Below are positions 25,372 to 33,805 of a stretch of 42,206 bases of DNA, in pieces. The stretch is from M55B118 sp964501715 (GTDB lineage Bacteria; Bacillota_I; Bacilli_A; Izemoplasmatales; Izemoplasmataceae): the NCBI GenBank assembly GCA_964501715.1, contig CAZCTR010000013.1, positions 1-42,206 on the forward strand, read 5' to 3'. The number at the start of each line of letters is the position of its first letter. The first letter of the stretch is position 1. Under the pieces are notes generated by a model. It saw only the letters and a list, made by a program, of their open reading frames with translations. It ran no database searches and was not told the origin of the DNA. The position numbers were made by a program, and so were the translations under genes.

Positions 25372-25920
25372 TTATTTCGTCTCCAAAGAACAGACGGATT
25401 CATTGGATTGCTCACCCGGGATAATCCTTGCCGGTATGCCGACCGCAGTCGCATAATCAGGCACGTCCTTGAGGACAACGGCGTTCGCACCGACCCTGCT
25501 ATAGGCACCGATCTTGATGTCGCCCAGGATTTTCGCGCCCGCAGCAAGCATCGCCCCCGTACAAATGGTGGGGTGACGCTTATGCCCTCTTTCATTACCG
25601 GTACCACCAAGAGTGACACCGTGATAGATCAACACATCATTCGCGATGATGCTCGTCTCACCGATGACGACACCTGTTCCATGATCGATTACCACGTTCT
25701 TACCCAGTTTGGCTCCTGGGTGAATCTCGACCCCTGTCACTAAGCGCGCTATGGCCGACAGGAGTCTTGCGATAAGCTTGAGCCGCATGATCCACAGCAA
25801 GTGGGTAAGGCGGTAAACCCATACTGCGTGCATACCGTTATAGGTAAGTATGATTTCCAGAAAATGTCTTGCGGCAGGGTCTTTTTGCTTTATGGTTTTT
25901 ATGTCGCTGATAAAGCCCAT
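25372..25920 (-). CDS. cysE: Serine O-acetyltransferase
   Basis: A 182-residue CysE of the short Gram-positive type. A helical N-terminal part (1-65) precedes a left-handed beta-helix of hexapeptide repeats (IHPGAKLGKNVVIDHGTGVV, DVLIYHGVTLGGTG, GDIKIGAYSRVGANAVVLKDV). The catalytic His region DHGTG is intact, as is KRHPTI. It acetylates serine for CysK. The gene lies 24 bases after the unknown acidic protein and fba on the same strand. Confidence 0.95.
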   Translation of the reverse strand: MGFISDIKTIKQKDPAARHFLEIILTYNGMHAVWVYRLTHLLWIMRLKLIARLLSAIARLVTGVEIHPGAKLGKNVVIDHGTGVVIGETSIIANDVLIYHGVTLGGTGNERGHKRHPTICTGAMLAAGAKILGDIKIGAYSRVGANAVVLKDVPDYATAVGIPARIIPGEQSNESVCSLETK

Positions 25921-25944
25921 GGTTTCACCTCAAATGGAACGTTT

Positions 25945-26529
25945 TCAGACGTCTTCGCCAATGACAAAGGGTTCGTCTGTGGACAGTGAAACACCAAGGT
26001 TCTCAGCAATTTCAACATAAATGTCAATCACGCTGACGTATTGGAAATCTAGCTGGTCCACAATTTTTTGGGATATATTGTTCAATTGTTGTGCCGCATA
26101 TTCGAACCTGTCATCGCGTTCAGCGATCATGTTCTCAATCGTCGTTTCCAGTTGATCGAGCGGTTCGAAATCGATTTGTTCTTCGTATTCTTCCAAATCA
26201 GACCTCAGATCAGAGATGAAAAGAAGGTAGCCAACGAGCGGGGCAAAGGACTCAAAGAGTTCACAGTCCGATTCAAAAAGCTTGTCATAATAAACACGAA
26301 TGATTTCAAACTGATTGTGAAGGTAATTCAAACCTACTTGAAAAATGGTCTCGAGGTCTTCGCTCAATTCCTCTTCCAAGGCTTTCTCATATATGTGATT
26401 CAACACGGCGTATACAGGTTCCAACCTGTCATATATCACAGAATCATTGTGTTTGAACCGTTCCAATACCTCAACATTCTCCATTTTCCAGTTTGCATAA
26501 TCCTGAAGAATGAGATTGAACTGATTCAT
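25945..26529 (-). CDS. Acidic, helical protein of unknown function
   Basis: A 194-residue protein that I do not recognise. It is rich in Glu, Asp, Leu and aromatic residues, without a signal peptide or membrane helix, and is predicted to be almost all alpha-helical (for example 30-70 and 110-165). No catalytic motif or metal-ligand pattern is seen. The ATG at 26529 has GGAGAGG upstream; the longer frame to 26607 overlaps fba. It is 13 bases downstream of fba and 24 bases upstream of cysE, in the same operon. Confidence 0.8.
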   Translation of the reverse strand: MNQFNLILQDYANWKMENVEVLERFKHNDSVIYDRLEPVYAVLNHIYEKALEEELSEDLETIFQVGLNYLHNQFEIIRVYYDKLFESDCELFESFAPLVGYLLFISDLRSDLEEYEEQIDFEPLDQLETTIENMIAERDDRFEYAAQQLNNISQKIVDQLDFQYVSVIDIYVEIAENLGVSLSTDEPFVIGEDV

Positions 26530-26542
26530 GGCAAACCTCTCC

Positions 26543-27409
26543 TTATGCTCGGTTGGTCGAGCCAAATATATCCATCTTTTCGGATACGACATCGCAAATG
26601 GCGTCAAATCCAGGTTTGAGAACCTTGCGGGGGTCGAAACCTTTTCCGACCTTGTCTTTTCCTTCTTCGAAATATTTCCTTACGGCCTTGGTGAAAGCCC
26701 ATTGTGCCTCAGTGTTGACATTGATTTTGGAAACGCCATATGTGATGGCTTCCTGGACCATCTCATCAGGAATGCCCGTCCCGCCATGGAGCACGAGGGG
26801 CATTCTGTTTGTGGTTTCTCCGACTTCTTTAAGGACCCCCATGTCAAGTCCTTTCCAATTGTCAGGATACTTGCCGTGTATATTCCCGATACCAGCAGCA
26901 AGCATGGTCACACCAAGCTTGGCGATGCGGCGGCATTCATCTGGGTCTGCGACCTCCCCTTTGCCAGTCACACCATCTTCCTCTCCGCCGATGCTTCCGA
27001 CTTCAGCCTCAACGCTAAGACCTTTTTCCGCGGCAAGTTGTACGATCTCTTTCGTTTTTTCAACATTCTCTTCGATATCGTAATGGGAGCCATCGAACAT
27101 GACGCTTGAGAAGCCTGCGGCCATGGCTTCTTTGGCGCCATCATAGGACCCGTGGTCCAGATGAATGGCAACCGGCACGGTCACGTTGAAATATTCGAGC
27201 ATGCCTTCTACCATGCCCACGATGGCCTTGTAGCCACCCATGTACTTTCCAGCGCCCTCGGAGACACCGAGGATGACCGGGGAATTCTTTTCTTGTGCTG
27301 TTAGGATAATTGCTTTGGTCCATTCAAGATTGTTGATATTGAACTGACCGACACCATATCCTTCCTTGCGTGCTTTTTTAAGCATTTCTTCTGCTGAAAC
27401 TAAAGACAT
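26543..27409 (-). CDS. fba: Class II fructose-1,6-bisphosphate aldolase
   Basis: A 288-residue zinc-dependent aldolase that splits fructose 1,6-bisphosphate in glycolysis. Zinc-site and active-site motifs are seen: VAIHLDHGSYD (first His ligand and catalytic Asp), FDGSHYDIEENV, VEAEVGSIGGEEDG (Glu ligand), and LHGGTGIPDE (His ligand and phosphate site), then INVNTEAQ. AAGGAGG precedes the ATG. It heads an fba-unknown-cysE operon with a good promoter. Confidence 0.97.
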   Translation of the reverse strand: MSLVSAEEMLKKARKEGYGVGQFNINNLEWTKAIILTAQEKNSPVILGVSEGAGKYMGGYKAIVGMVEGMLEYFNVTVPVAIHLDHGSYDGAKEAMAAGFSSVMFDGSHYDIEENVEKTKEIVQLAAEKGLSVEAEVGSIGGEEDGVTGKGEVADPDECRRIAKLGVTMLAAGIGNIHGKYPDNWKGLDMGVLKEVGETTNRMPLVLHGGTGIPDEMVQEAITYGVSKINVNTEAQWAFTKAVRKYFEEGKDKVGKGFDPRKVLKPGFDAICDVVSEKMDIFGSTNRA

Positions 27410-27443
27410 ATCTATGTCCTCCTTATCGTTTTAGACCAAACCC

Positions 27444-27472
27444 ATTATATCTTAACACCCCTAAAAAGTAAA
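27444..27472 (-). promoter_or_regulatory. fba promoter
   Basis: On the minus strand TTTACT (27467-27472) and TATAAT (27444-27449) are 17 bases apart, about 35 bases before the ATG. Confidence 0.8.
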
Positions 27473-27511
27473 CTGATTAGGCTTTCTAAAGAGATTATAG
27501 CGTTTTCATTT

Positions 27512-27535
27512 AAAAACCTCCTAATGGAGGTTTTT
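27512..27535 (-). terminator. Terminator after tldE
   Basis: AAAAACCTCC-TAAT-GGAGGTTTTT is a perfect 10-bp stem with T residues on the minus strand, downstream of the tldE stop. Confidence 0.85.
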
Positions 27536-27554
27536 AAGGTTCATATAATGGTTT

Positions 27555-28868
27555 TTATGTGCCCGAGATGCTAATCTGGTTCACTCTGAGACTCGGACTT
27601 CCGATGTAAGCGAAATTGAATTTCAAATCGTTGCCGATGGCTTTGACAGATTGCAACAGCTCAAGGTAATTAGACGACACAGTGATAAGCGAAACAGGCG
27701 AGTCGATTTTTCCGTCTTTAATGACATAACCGCTCGCTTGTAATGAAAAATCAGCACTGATCGAATTGGTACCGGAGTGCAAGCCGTGAAACCCTGTGAT
27801 CAACAGTCCTTCTTCCATGTCATTGAGCATGGAATCCAGAGATTGGTCCCTGGGTTCTATGTAGAGGTTCGTCGGCGCTATGCCGCCCGAAAACCCATTG
27901 CCTGTAGATGAAACACCTTCTTTTTCAGCTGTCTTCAGATTATGCAGATGAGTAGTCAGAACCCCATTGTCGATGATGTGTTTCTTGTATGCTGCGACAC
28001 CTTCATCATCAAAACCTCCACTTTTGGGGCTCTTTTCCATGAACGGATCGTCAATAAGCGTCAACGAGTCTTCAGCAATCTTGTCTTGTAGTTTCCCTTT
28101 CAACTTAGAAAGACCTTTTTGAACGGCTTCAGCCTTGAACATTGACATAAAAGCGCCAAGAAGGGCGGCACTGGCCTTATTCTCTATCAGCACATCGTAC
28201 TGTCCACTCTCCACTGGTTTCGCACCAAGCATGGAGACTCCACGGTCCACCACGGATGTTGCGAGGGTGTCATAGTTGAATTCATTCGGATTGTTGGTTT
28301 GTATATAATCGAAAGCCGAACGCGTATCCCCATCCGATTTGGCGACAACATGGGCTCCCAACACTGCATGGTTGACCCTTTTCTCAAGTGAGAGACCTTT
28401 GGAATTCATAAGCTTGACATGCTTTTCGGTCTCATTGTAGAAAGCCGCTGAAATATCAATGCGAGCATCCGCTTCACTCACTTTATTTTCAAGATCGAAG
28501 ACCATGGATTTCTTATCCTCCAGCGGCACGGCACCGAGTTTGTCATTGTAAACACCCTTCACCTTTTCATAACTGTCATCTCCTTCATAAATGACGACAG
28601 GGTCATCCGACTCGACAGTGCTCGCATTCTCCTTGATCGCATCGAGCCATCTGTCAGCGTTCTTCAGGTCCGTATCCTCGGTGCTCAGCCCCGCTTTCCT
28701 GCCCTCGAATACTCCTTCGATGACCAATTGTACGCTGTTTGAAATCTCGTGGGTGTCCAACTCTCCCTTGAAGACTTGCAGCTCCACACTTCTGGATGTC
28801 GTATAACGCAACTGTAAAGCGTCCAAGCCCTTTTCATGCGCTTTTTCGAACAATGGTTTGAAATCCAT
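27555..28868 (-). CDS. TldE/PmbA-like subunit of the TldD/TldE protease
   Basis: A 437-residue protein of the PmbA/TldE family, the partner of TldD. It has the shared architecture: N-terminal alpha/beta domain, then a C-terminal beta-rich part with GNGFSGGIAPTNLYIEPRDQ and GFHGLHSGTNSISADFSLQASGYVI. It lacks the HEXXXH metal site, as TldE subunits do. Its start overlaps the tldD stop by one base (TAATG). In other bacteria TldD/TldE proteolyses unfolded peptides and matures some peptide antibiotics. Confidence 0.93.
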   Translation of the reverse strand: MDFKPLFEKAHEKGLDALQLRYTTSRSVELQVFKGELDTHEISNSVQLVIEGVFEGRKAGLSTEDTDLKNADRWLDAIKENASTVESDDPVVIYEGDDSYEKVKGVYNDKLGAVPLEDKKSMVFDLENKVSEADARIDISAAFYNETEKHVKLMNSKGLSLEKRVNHAVLGAHVVAKSDGDTRSAFDYIQTNNPNEFNYDTLATSVVDRGVSMLGAKPVESGQYDVLIENKASAALLGAFMSMFKAEAVQKGLSKLKGKLQDKIAEDSLTLIDDPFMEKSPKSGGFDDEGVAAYKKHIIDNGVLTTHLHNLKTAEKEGVSSTGNGFSGGIAPTNLYIEPRDQSLDSMLNDMEEGLLITGFHGLHSGTNSISADFSLQASGYVIKDGKIDSPVSLITVSSNYLELLQSVKAIGNDLKFNFAYIGSPSLRVNQISISGT

Positions 28869-30259
28869 TATGCATCACCTTTCCTTCCACCGACAGTGAT
28901 CGATGCGATTCTGATGGTTGGCTGACCCACATCAGTGGGTATGGACCCAGAAGCACTTCCGCACATGCCTTGTGCACGTTCCAGATTGTTACCGACCATG
29001 TCGATTTTTTTGAGGGCGTCCTTTCCAGTACCGACCAGTGTGGCTCCCTTTACCGCTTCAGCGATTACACCATTTCTGATCATATAGCCTTCACTAACCG
29101 CAAAATTGAAATCTCCAGTCGAAGGGTTGACGCTGCCACCACCCATTTTTCTGGCATAAAGCCCATATTCCGTGTTCTCTATGATTTCATCAAAGGTGGA
29201 TTCACCATTTTCGATATAGGTGTTACTCATGCGCGAAGTTGGGGCAAACCTGTAGGATTGCCTTCTTCCTGAGTGGGTAGAGGCCTCGTTCATCCTCAAT
29301 CCGTTGAGATGGTCGACCATGAAGGACGTGAGCACTCCATTCCTTATTAGCACCCTTCTTTTCTGAGGCCTTCCTTCATCATCGAAGTTCGAGCTTCCCC
29401 AAGCGTTAGAAAGGGTTCCGTCATCAACCGCTGTAACAAGGTCGCTTCCAATCTTCTCCCCTAACTTATCGCTGAAGACACTGGCCTTTTTTGCCACAGT
29501 TGTGGCTTCGAGACTATGTCCGCAAGCCTCATGGAATATGACTCCCCCAAATCCGTTGTCCACAACGACCGGCATCGTTTTGCTTGGACATTCATCCGCA
29601 TATAGCATCGTCACAGCGATACGGGCCGAATCTCTCGCGGCTTCCTCGACATCGAAGGTATCATAAAATTCAAACCCTTGATGCGCTCCAGGTCCGTTGA
29701 AGCCGCTTTGCATATCGTGCTCGTTTTGAGCGACACTGTGAATCGCAAGGCGGGTTCTCACACGTTTGTCCTGAACATGGATGTTCTCAGTACTCGCGAT
29801 CTGTACATTTTGAACAACATCCATATATCGCACATTGACCTGCTTGATATCCTTGCTGTATAAACGTGCGGAATCATCGGCACGTTTCATGAGATTCACC
29901 TTTTTCGAAACCTCCACTGTTTCCGGCGACACCTTGATCGGATGGTGGTCTTCGGTTCTTGCTTTTGGAAGAGTTACCTTATCTTTGACGCGTTCCCCCT
30001 CGAAAGCGACACGGAGATCCTCACACAATGCCAAAAGGCTGCTTTCATCCTTGTGGTTCGTATGACCATAGACACTTTGATGACCCTTTGCGATTCTTAT
30101 GCCGACACCCGATAGTTCGTTTGTCCCGTTATTTTCTACCTTGCTGTCCTGTAGCGCCATGGACTGTTGCACTGTATGCTCAACAAATACTTCAGCAAAG
30201 TCCGCTCGGCTCTCCAAAGCTTCATTCAACACCCGTTCCAATACTCTTTTTTCTATCAT
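28868..30259 (-). CDS. TldD-like metalloprotease subunit
   Basis: A 463-residue TldD. The metal-binding HEXXXH motif HEACGH is at 243-248, within GFGGVIFHEACGHSLEAT. A C-terminal GTGKDALKKIDMVGNNL and MCGSASGSIPTDVGQPTIRI complete the family pattern, with a Cys ligand expected in the latter region. The ATG at 30259 follows AGGAGG; the frame upstream to 30337 is not used. It is translated together with tldE. No peptide precursor or RiPP gene is seen nearby, so its natural substrate is unknown. Confidence 0.94.
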   Translation of the reverse strand: MIEKRVLERVLNEALESRADFAEVFVEHTVQQSMALQDSKVENNGTNELSGVGIRIAKGHQSVYGHTNHKDESSLLALCEDLRVAFEGERVKDKVTLPKARTEDHHPIKVSPETVEVSKKVNLMKRADDSARLYSKDIKQVNVRYMDVVQNVQIASTENIHVQDKRVRTRLAIHSVAQNEHDMQSGFNGPGAHQGFEFYDTFDVEEAARDSARIAVTMLYADECPSKTMPVVVDNGFGGVIFHEACGHSLEATTVAKKASVFSDKLGEKIGSDLVTAVDDGTLSNAWGSSNFDDEGRPQKRRVLIRNGVLTSFMVDHLNGLRMNEASTHSGRRQSYRFAPTSRMSNTYIENGESTFDEIIENTEYGLYARKMGGGSVNPSTGDFNFAVSEGYMIRNGVIAEAVKGATLVGTGKDALKKIDMVGNNLERAQGMCGSASGSIPTDVGQPTIRIASITVGGRKGDA

Positions 30260-30290
30260 GCAAAACCTCCTGATGAATACATTTGGAAGT

Positions 30291-30299
30291 ATTATATCA
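30291..30299 (-). promoter_or_regulatory. tldD extended -10 promoter
   Basis: TGATATAAT on the minus strand is 31 bases upstream of the tldD ATG. No clear -35 is present. Confidence 0.6.
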
Positions 30300-30316
30300 C
30301 ATTGATCAAATAAATA

Positions 30317-30345
30317 AAAAAGCAGATGGAAAACCATCTGCCTTC
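30317..30345 (-). terminator. rpoE terminator
   Basis: On the minus strand GGCAGATGG-TTTT-CCATCTGC is followed by six T residues. It separates rpoE from tldD. Confidence 0.9.
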
Positions 30346-30354
30346 ATATAAGAA

Positions 30355-30957
30355 TCAATCGTCTTCGTACATGTCCTCGTACTGGTCCATGTACTTTTCG
30401 TACTCCTCTTCATCGAGATCCTCTTCCTCTTCGAAAGGATCGAGGTCCTCTTCGCCAAGGTCGCTAAGATCCTTTTCAAGTTCGCCCTCTTCGGCGGCTT
30501 CAATGCGTTCTTCTTGTTCGTCTTCCAAGACTTCATCCTCTGGAACCACTGTTTCAGCTTCAGCGACTTCCTGAGCCTTTTCAGCTTCTTCCTCGGCTTT
30601 AAGCCGTCTTTCAAGCATGGCTTGGTGAGCTTTCTCGGCATCCTGTTCCTTCTGGATTTTTTCGTCTAGCTCGGGATTATGGACTTCCTTGTATTCGCTG
30701 TAGTATGACCCGTCCTTATCCCACAAGTCAATTTTCTGATGGCCCTTGAGATCCCAGGTGTTATCCCCGGCATACACAAACTTGGCGCTCGAGACCAACT
30801 CCGAATAGAAACGGTTGATCATGTCGGAGCTTGTTTCCTTCAGGCCTTTTTTATCTGCGACTTTCTCAAACAGTTCATAAAGGTCAAGCGGCTCTTGCTT
30901 CTCAGAGAGAATAGCCTCTGCGACATTGACCATGCTTTCTTCTTTGATATCGATCAT
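30355..30957 (-). CDS. rpoE: DNA-directed RNA polymerase delta subunit
   Basis: A 200-residue RpoE. The N-terminal HARE-HTH domain (about 9-75; AILSEKQEPLDLYELFEKVA ... MINRFYSELVSSAKFV ... NTWDLKG) is followed by a long charged tail, first E/K/A-rich (about 95-135) and then almost purely acidic. The delta subunit displaces nucleic acid from core polymerase, raises recycling and tunes initiation. It is a Bacillota-specific subunit, which supports the taxonomic call. It lies 9 bases downstream of the DUF1934 gene. Confidence 0.93.
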   Translation of the reverse strand: MIDIKEESMVNVAEAILSEKQEPLDLYELFEKVADKKGLKETSSDMINRFYSELVSSAKFVYAGDNTWDLKGHQKIDLWDKDGSYYSEYKEVHNPELDEKIQKEQDAEKAHQAMLERRLKAEEEAEKAQEVAEAETVVPEDEVLEDEQEERIEAAEEGELEKDLSDLGEEDLDPFEEEEDLDEEEYEKYMDQYEDMYEDD

Positions 30958-30966
30958 ACAAACCTC

Positions 30967-31332
30967 CTAGATTTCTTCATATGTCACATGCAAGTGTCCC
31001 CTGTTGACTACCAGGTCCTCCTGTTTCAAAACGTAATCAACATGGATCACACGGTCCGTGATGGAAAGATGGCGGGTGATCACCTTGAAATGGAACGCAC
31101 CTTCCTTGATCCGATAAACACCGGGATGGACCGCTTCCTTCTCAAACAGGAAATCCATCTCTATTGAACCGGTCTTTACGTATCGGAGGGACTCACCAGA
31201 GAAAGTAAGCGCATGCTTAACGTGTTGGTCATCATAAAATGAAAGTGTGCTTCCCTTCTTTATTCCCTTGGTGATGATGTGCTCCTTGTCATCCGGATTC
31301 TGAATGATACACTGTACTTTGACTTTAGACAT
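30967..31332 (-). CDS. DUF1934 family protein (YwiB-like)
   Basis: A 121-residue small beta-barrel-like protein of the DUF1934/YwiB family, identified by size, by alternating beta-strand pattern (LTFSGESLRYVKTGSIEMDF, HPGVYRIKEGAFHFKVITRHLS) and by its place next to rpoE, which matches the ywiB-rpoE-pyrG neighbourhood of Bacillus. Function is unknown. The ATG at 31332 is used because a G-rich site (GGGGGCTC) lies just before it. It has a good promoter at 31371-31399. Confidence 0.72.
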   Translation of the reverse strand: MSKVKVQCIIQNPDDKEHIITKGIKKGSTLSFYDDQHVKHALTFSGESLRYVKTGSIEMDFLFEKEAVHPGVYRIKEGAFHFKVITRHLSITDRVIHVDYVLKQEDLVVNRGHLHVTYEEI

Positions 31333-31370
31333 ATGAGCCCCCAAAATGCATTGGGTTTATGTGCGTAAGT

Positions 31371-31399
31371 ATTATATAATATGAATTTCCATCTTGCAA
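31371..31399 (-). promoter_or_regulatory. Promoter of the DUF1934-rpoE operon
   Basis: On the minus strand TTGCAA (31394-31399) and TATAAT (31371-31376) are 17 bases apart. It diverges from the hpt promoter. Confidence 0.85.
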
Positions 31400-31461
31400 G
31401 CATAATCGTCATGTTTGAACGGTCCGCTTGAAAATAGGTTTGAAAAAAATGTTTAATGGTG

Positions 31462-31490
31462 TTTAAATAGTATCAGGCATAGCCTATAAT
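31462..31490 (+). promoter_or_regulatory. hpt promoter
   Basis: TTTAAA (31462-31467) and TATAAT (31485-31490) lie 17 bases apart, 32 bases before the hpt ATG. No purine-riboswitch fold is apparent in the short leader. Confidence 0.7.
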
Positions 31491-31521
31491 GAGAGCATGT
31501 TGTTTGAAAGGTGTGAGTCCG

Positions 31522-32070
31522 ATGATGCTCGATGAAAGCATTGAACGTGTATTGGTATCGAAAGAGGAACTTGAGAAAATCATAAAAAGGCTTGGTGAGA
31601 CACTTACCGAGGAATACAAGGACAAATCCCCAATTGTCGTGGGGCTTCTGAAAGGCTGCATACCGTTCATGCCTGATTTGTTGAAGCACATGGACCTTCA
31701 TCTGGAAATCGGTTATATGGATGTTTCAAGTTACTTCGGTGGAATTTCGTCCACAGCGGATGTGAAAATCGAGAAGGATTTGAATGTCTCTGTCAAAAAC
31801 AGGGATATTCTTATCGCAGAAGACATCGTGGATTCAGGCAGGACGCTCAATGCTGTCATTGACCTCCTGCAATACCGGGGCGCAAAGTCCGTCAAAGTGG
31901 TCACCCTCCTCAACAAACCTTCAGGCCGGGCTGTAGAATACACGCCCGATTATATTGGGGTGGACATCCCCAATCTTTTTGTGGTGGGCTATGGCCTGGA
32001 CTATAAGGAATTCTTCCGAAACCTTCCCTATGTCGGCATCCTGAAACCGGAAGTCTATGAAGAAGTCTGA
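31522..32070 (+). CDS. hpt: Hypoxanthine-guanine phosphoribosyltransferase
   Basis: A 182-residue HPRT that salvages hypoxanthine and guanine with PRPP. The PRPP loop ILIAEDIVDSGRTL is present, with VGLLKGCIPFMPDL in the N-terminal part and PDYIGVDIPNLFVVGYGLDY near the end. The first ATG after AAAGGTG (31522) is taken as the start. The stop codon lies inside the pyrG 3' end: the two convergent genes overlap by 16 bases, with no terminator between them. Confidence 0.95.
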   Translation: MMLDESIERVLVSKEELEKIIKRLGETLTEEYKDKSPIVVGLLKGCIPFMPDLLKHMDLHLEIGYMDVSSYFGGISSTADVKIEKDLNVSVKNRDILIAEDIVDSGRTLNAVIDLLQYRGAKSVKVVTLLNKPSGRAVEYTPDYIGVDIPNLFVVGYGLDYKEFFRNLPYVGILKPEVYEEV

Positions 32071-33674
32071 TTCTTTCTTTCAAACGCGGCTTTCATCAAT
32101 CCTCGGAATAACGGATGCGCCTTTTGTGGACGTGACTTGAACTCCGGGTGAAATTGTGTGCCTATGAAAAACGGATGGTTCTTCAATTCGACGATTTCCA
32201 CAAGTCCTTGGACCGGATAGATGCCCGAAAAGATCATGCCATTATTTTCCAAGGTGTCCTTATACAAATTATTAAATTCATACCTGTGCCGATGACGTTC
32301 CATGACGTCATCTTTTTTATAGAATGCGTGCGCTTTGCTTCCTTTCTCAAGATGACAAGGATATGCTCCCAGACGCAAAGTCCCCCCCAGATCCATATCC
32401 TTTTTCTGATCTTTTAGCAAGGCGAATAGCGGAGTGGTTGTGTCCGGTTCGATTTCGGTGGATGAGGCTTCTTTCAATCCACAGACATTCCTGGCGAATT
32501 CGATTGTCGCAAGCTGCATGCCATAACAAAGTCCAAGAAACGGAATCCCATTTTCTCTCGCGGCCCTGATTGCAAGCATCTTGCCGTGTGTACCGCGGTC
32601 CCCAAAGCCTCCGGGCACTACGATTCCATCCATTTCTCGCAGCCTCTCAAGGGATGCCGGGTCCTCCAGGGTCTCCGCATCGAACAGATGAAGATTGACT
32701 TCCGTTTCCAGCATGTATCCTGCGTGTTTGAGCGCTTCAACGACCGAGATGTACGCATCCTTCAAAGCAATGTATTTTCCCACAAGACCGATATCAAGAG
32801 AATGCTTCAACACTTTTACTTTCTCAACCAGGCTGTTCCACTCATCCATGAATGGTTTCGGGGCGGCCAACGCGAAATGATCAAGCACGAGCCAGTCCAT
32901 GGACTGATCCTTGAGCGCGTTGACCACTTCATAGATGACGTCCTGGTCCATGGCCTCGATAACCTCTTTTGTCGACACATCGCAAAAGAGTGCGACTTTT
33001 TCCCTCATGGCTTCAGTGATCGACCGGGAGGTCCTAAGGACGATCAAATCCGGTGAAATGCCTTGTTCCCTGAGTTCTTTGACACTATGCTGGGTGGGTT
33101 TTGTCTTCATTTCCTCCGCGGCTTCAAGATAAGGGACAAGCGTGTTGTGGATAAACAAGGTGTTTTGTGCTCCGAGATCCCGTCGCATCTGTCTGATTGC
33201 CTCGATGAAAGGCAAGGATTCAATATCCCCGACTGTTCCCCCGATTTCAGTGATCACAATATCCGCGCCGGATGTCTTCGCCCCTAGTCGGATCTTTTCC
33301 TTGATCGCATCCGTCACGTGGGGGATGACCTGGATGGTCGCGCCGAGATAATCCCCCCGCCGCTCTTTCTCAATGACTTCCTTATAAATCTGACCGGTCG
33401 TAACATTCGCGTAACGGTTGAGATTCTCGTCGATAAACCGCTCATAATGACCCAAGTCGAGATCCGTCTCGGCACCATCCTCGGTCACGAACACCTCCCC
33501 GTGTTGATAGGGTGACATCGTTCCGGGATCGACATTGAGATAGGGGTCGAACTTCTGCATGAACACTTTAAAACCCCTGTTTTTCAAAAGCCTTCCGAGT
33601 GATGAGGCTGTGATGCCTTTTCCAAGGCTTGAGACGACGCCACCAGTCACAAAGATATATTTGGTCTCCTTCAT
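32055..33674 (-). CDS. pyrG: CTP synthase
   Basis: A 539-residue CTP synthase, full length. The synthase domain has FVTGGVVSSLGKGITASSLG (9-28), DPYLNVDPGTMSPYQHGEVF and EIGGTVGDIES. The glutamine amidotransferase domain has the nucleophile Cys in FLGLCYGMQ, and a His-Glu pair in TQFHPEFKSRP. It makes CTP from UTP, glutamine and ATP. GGAGGT precedes the ATG. The leader carries a GGGC start and a terminator (see 33723-33767), so expression should rise when CTP falls. Confidence 0.97.
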   Translation of the reverse strand: MKETKYIFVTGGVVSSLGKGITASSLGRLLKNRGFKVFMQKFDPYLNVDPGTMSPYQHGEVFVTEDGAETDLDLGHYERFIDENLNRYANVTTGQIYKEVIEKERRGDYLGATIQVIPHVTDAIKEKIRLGAKTSGADIVITEIGGTVGDIESLPFIEAIRQMRRDLGAQNTLFIHNTLVPYLEAAEEMKTKPTQHSVKELREQGISPDLIVLRTSRSITEAMREKVALFCDVSTKEVIEAMDQDVIYEVVNALKDQSMDWLVLDHFALAAPKPFMDEWNSLVEKVKVLKHSLDIGLVGKYIALKDAYISVVEALKHAGYMLETEVNLHLFDAETLEDPASLERLREMDGIVVPGGFGDRGTHGKMLAIRAARENGIPFLGLCYGMQLATIEFARNVCGLKEASSTEIEPDTTTPLFALLKDQKKDMDLGGTLRLGAYPCHLEKGSKAHAFYKKDDVMERHRHRYEFNNLYKDTLENNGMIFSGIYPVQGLVEIVELKNHPFFIGTQFHPEFKSRPQKAHPLFRGLMKAAFERKNQTSS

Positions 33675-33722
33675 AACAGTACCTCCAGGATGATTGTGGA
33701 TAAGACGAGGGCGTGGTTCAAT

Positions 33723-33767
33723 AAAAAAAGAAAAGCCCTCCTATTCGGAGGACTTTTTAAAGTGCCC
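33723..33767 (-). promoter_or_regulatory. pyrG attenuator leader: GGGC transcription start and terminator
   Basis: The predicted transcript begins GGGCACTTT at 33767. It soon forms a terminator: AAAAGTCCTCC-GAATA-GGAGGGCTTTT (33731-33757) plus a run of seven T. In Bacillus and Lactococcus pyrG, low CTP makes polymerase stutter on the initial G residues, and the poly-G tail pairs with the C/U-rich 5' arm to prevent termination. The 5' arm here contains TCCTCC, suited to such pairing. This assignment comes from comparison with that known mechanism. Confidence 0.8.
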
Positions 33768-33773
33768 ACTAAA

Positions 33774-33802
33774 AGTATAGCAAACCCCTAATGAATTTAC
33801 AA
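33774..33802 (-). promoter_or_regulatory. pyrG promoter
   Basis: TTGTAA (33797-33802) and TATACT (33774-33779) are 17 bases apart on the minus strand. The GGGC start is 7 bases from the -10. The -35 is just beyond the stop of the Na/Pi symporter gene. Confidence 0.85.
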
Positions 33803-33805
33803 CCA

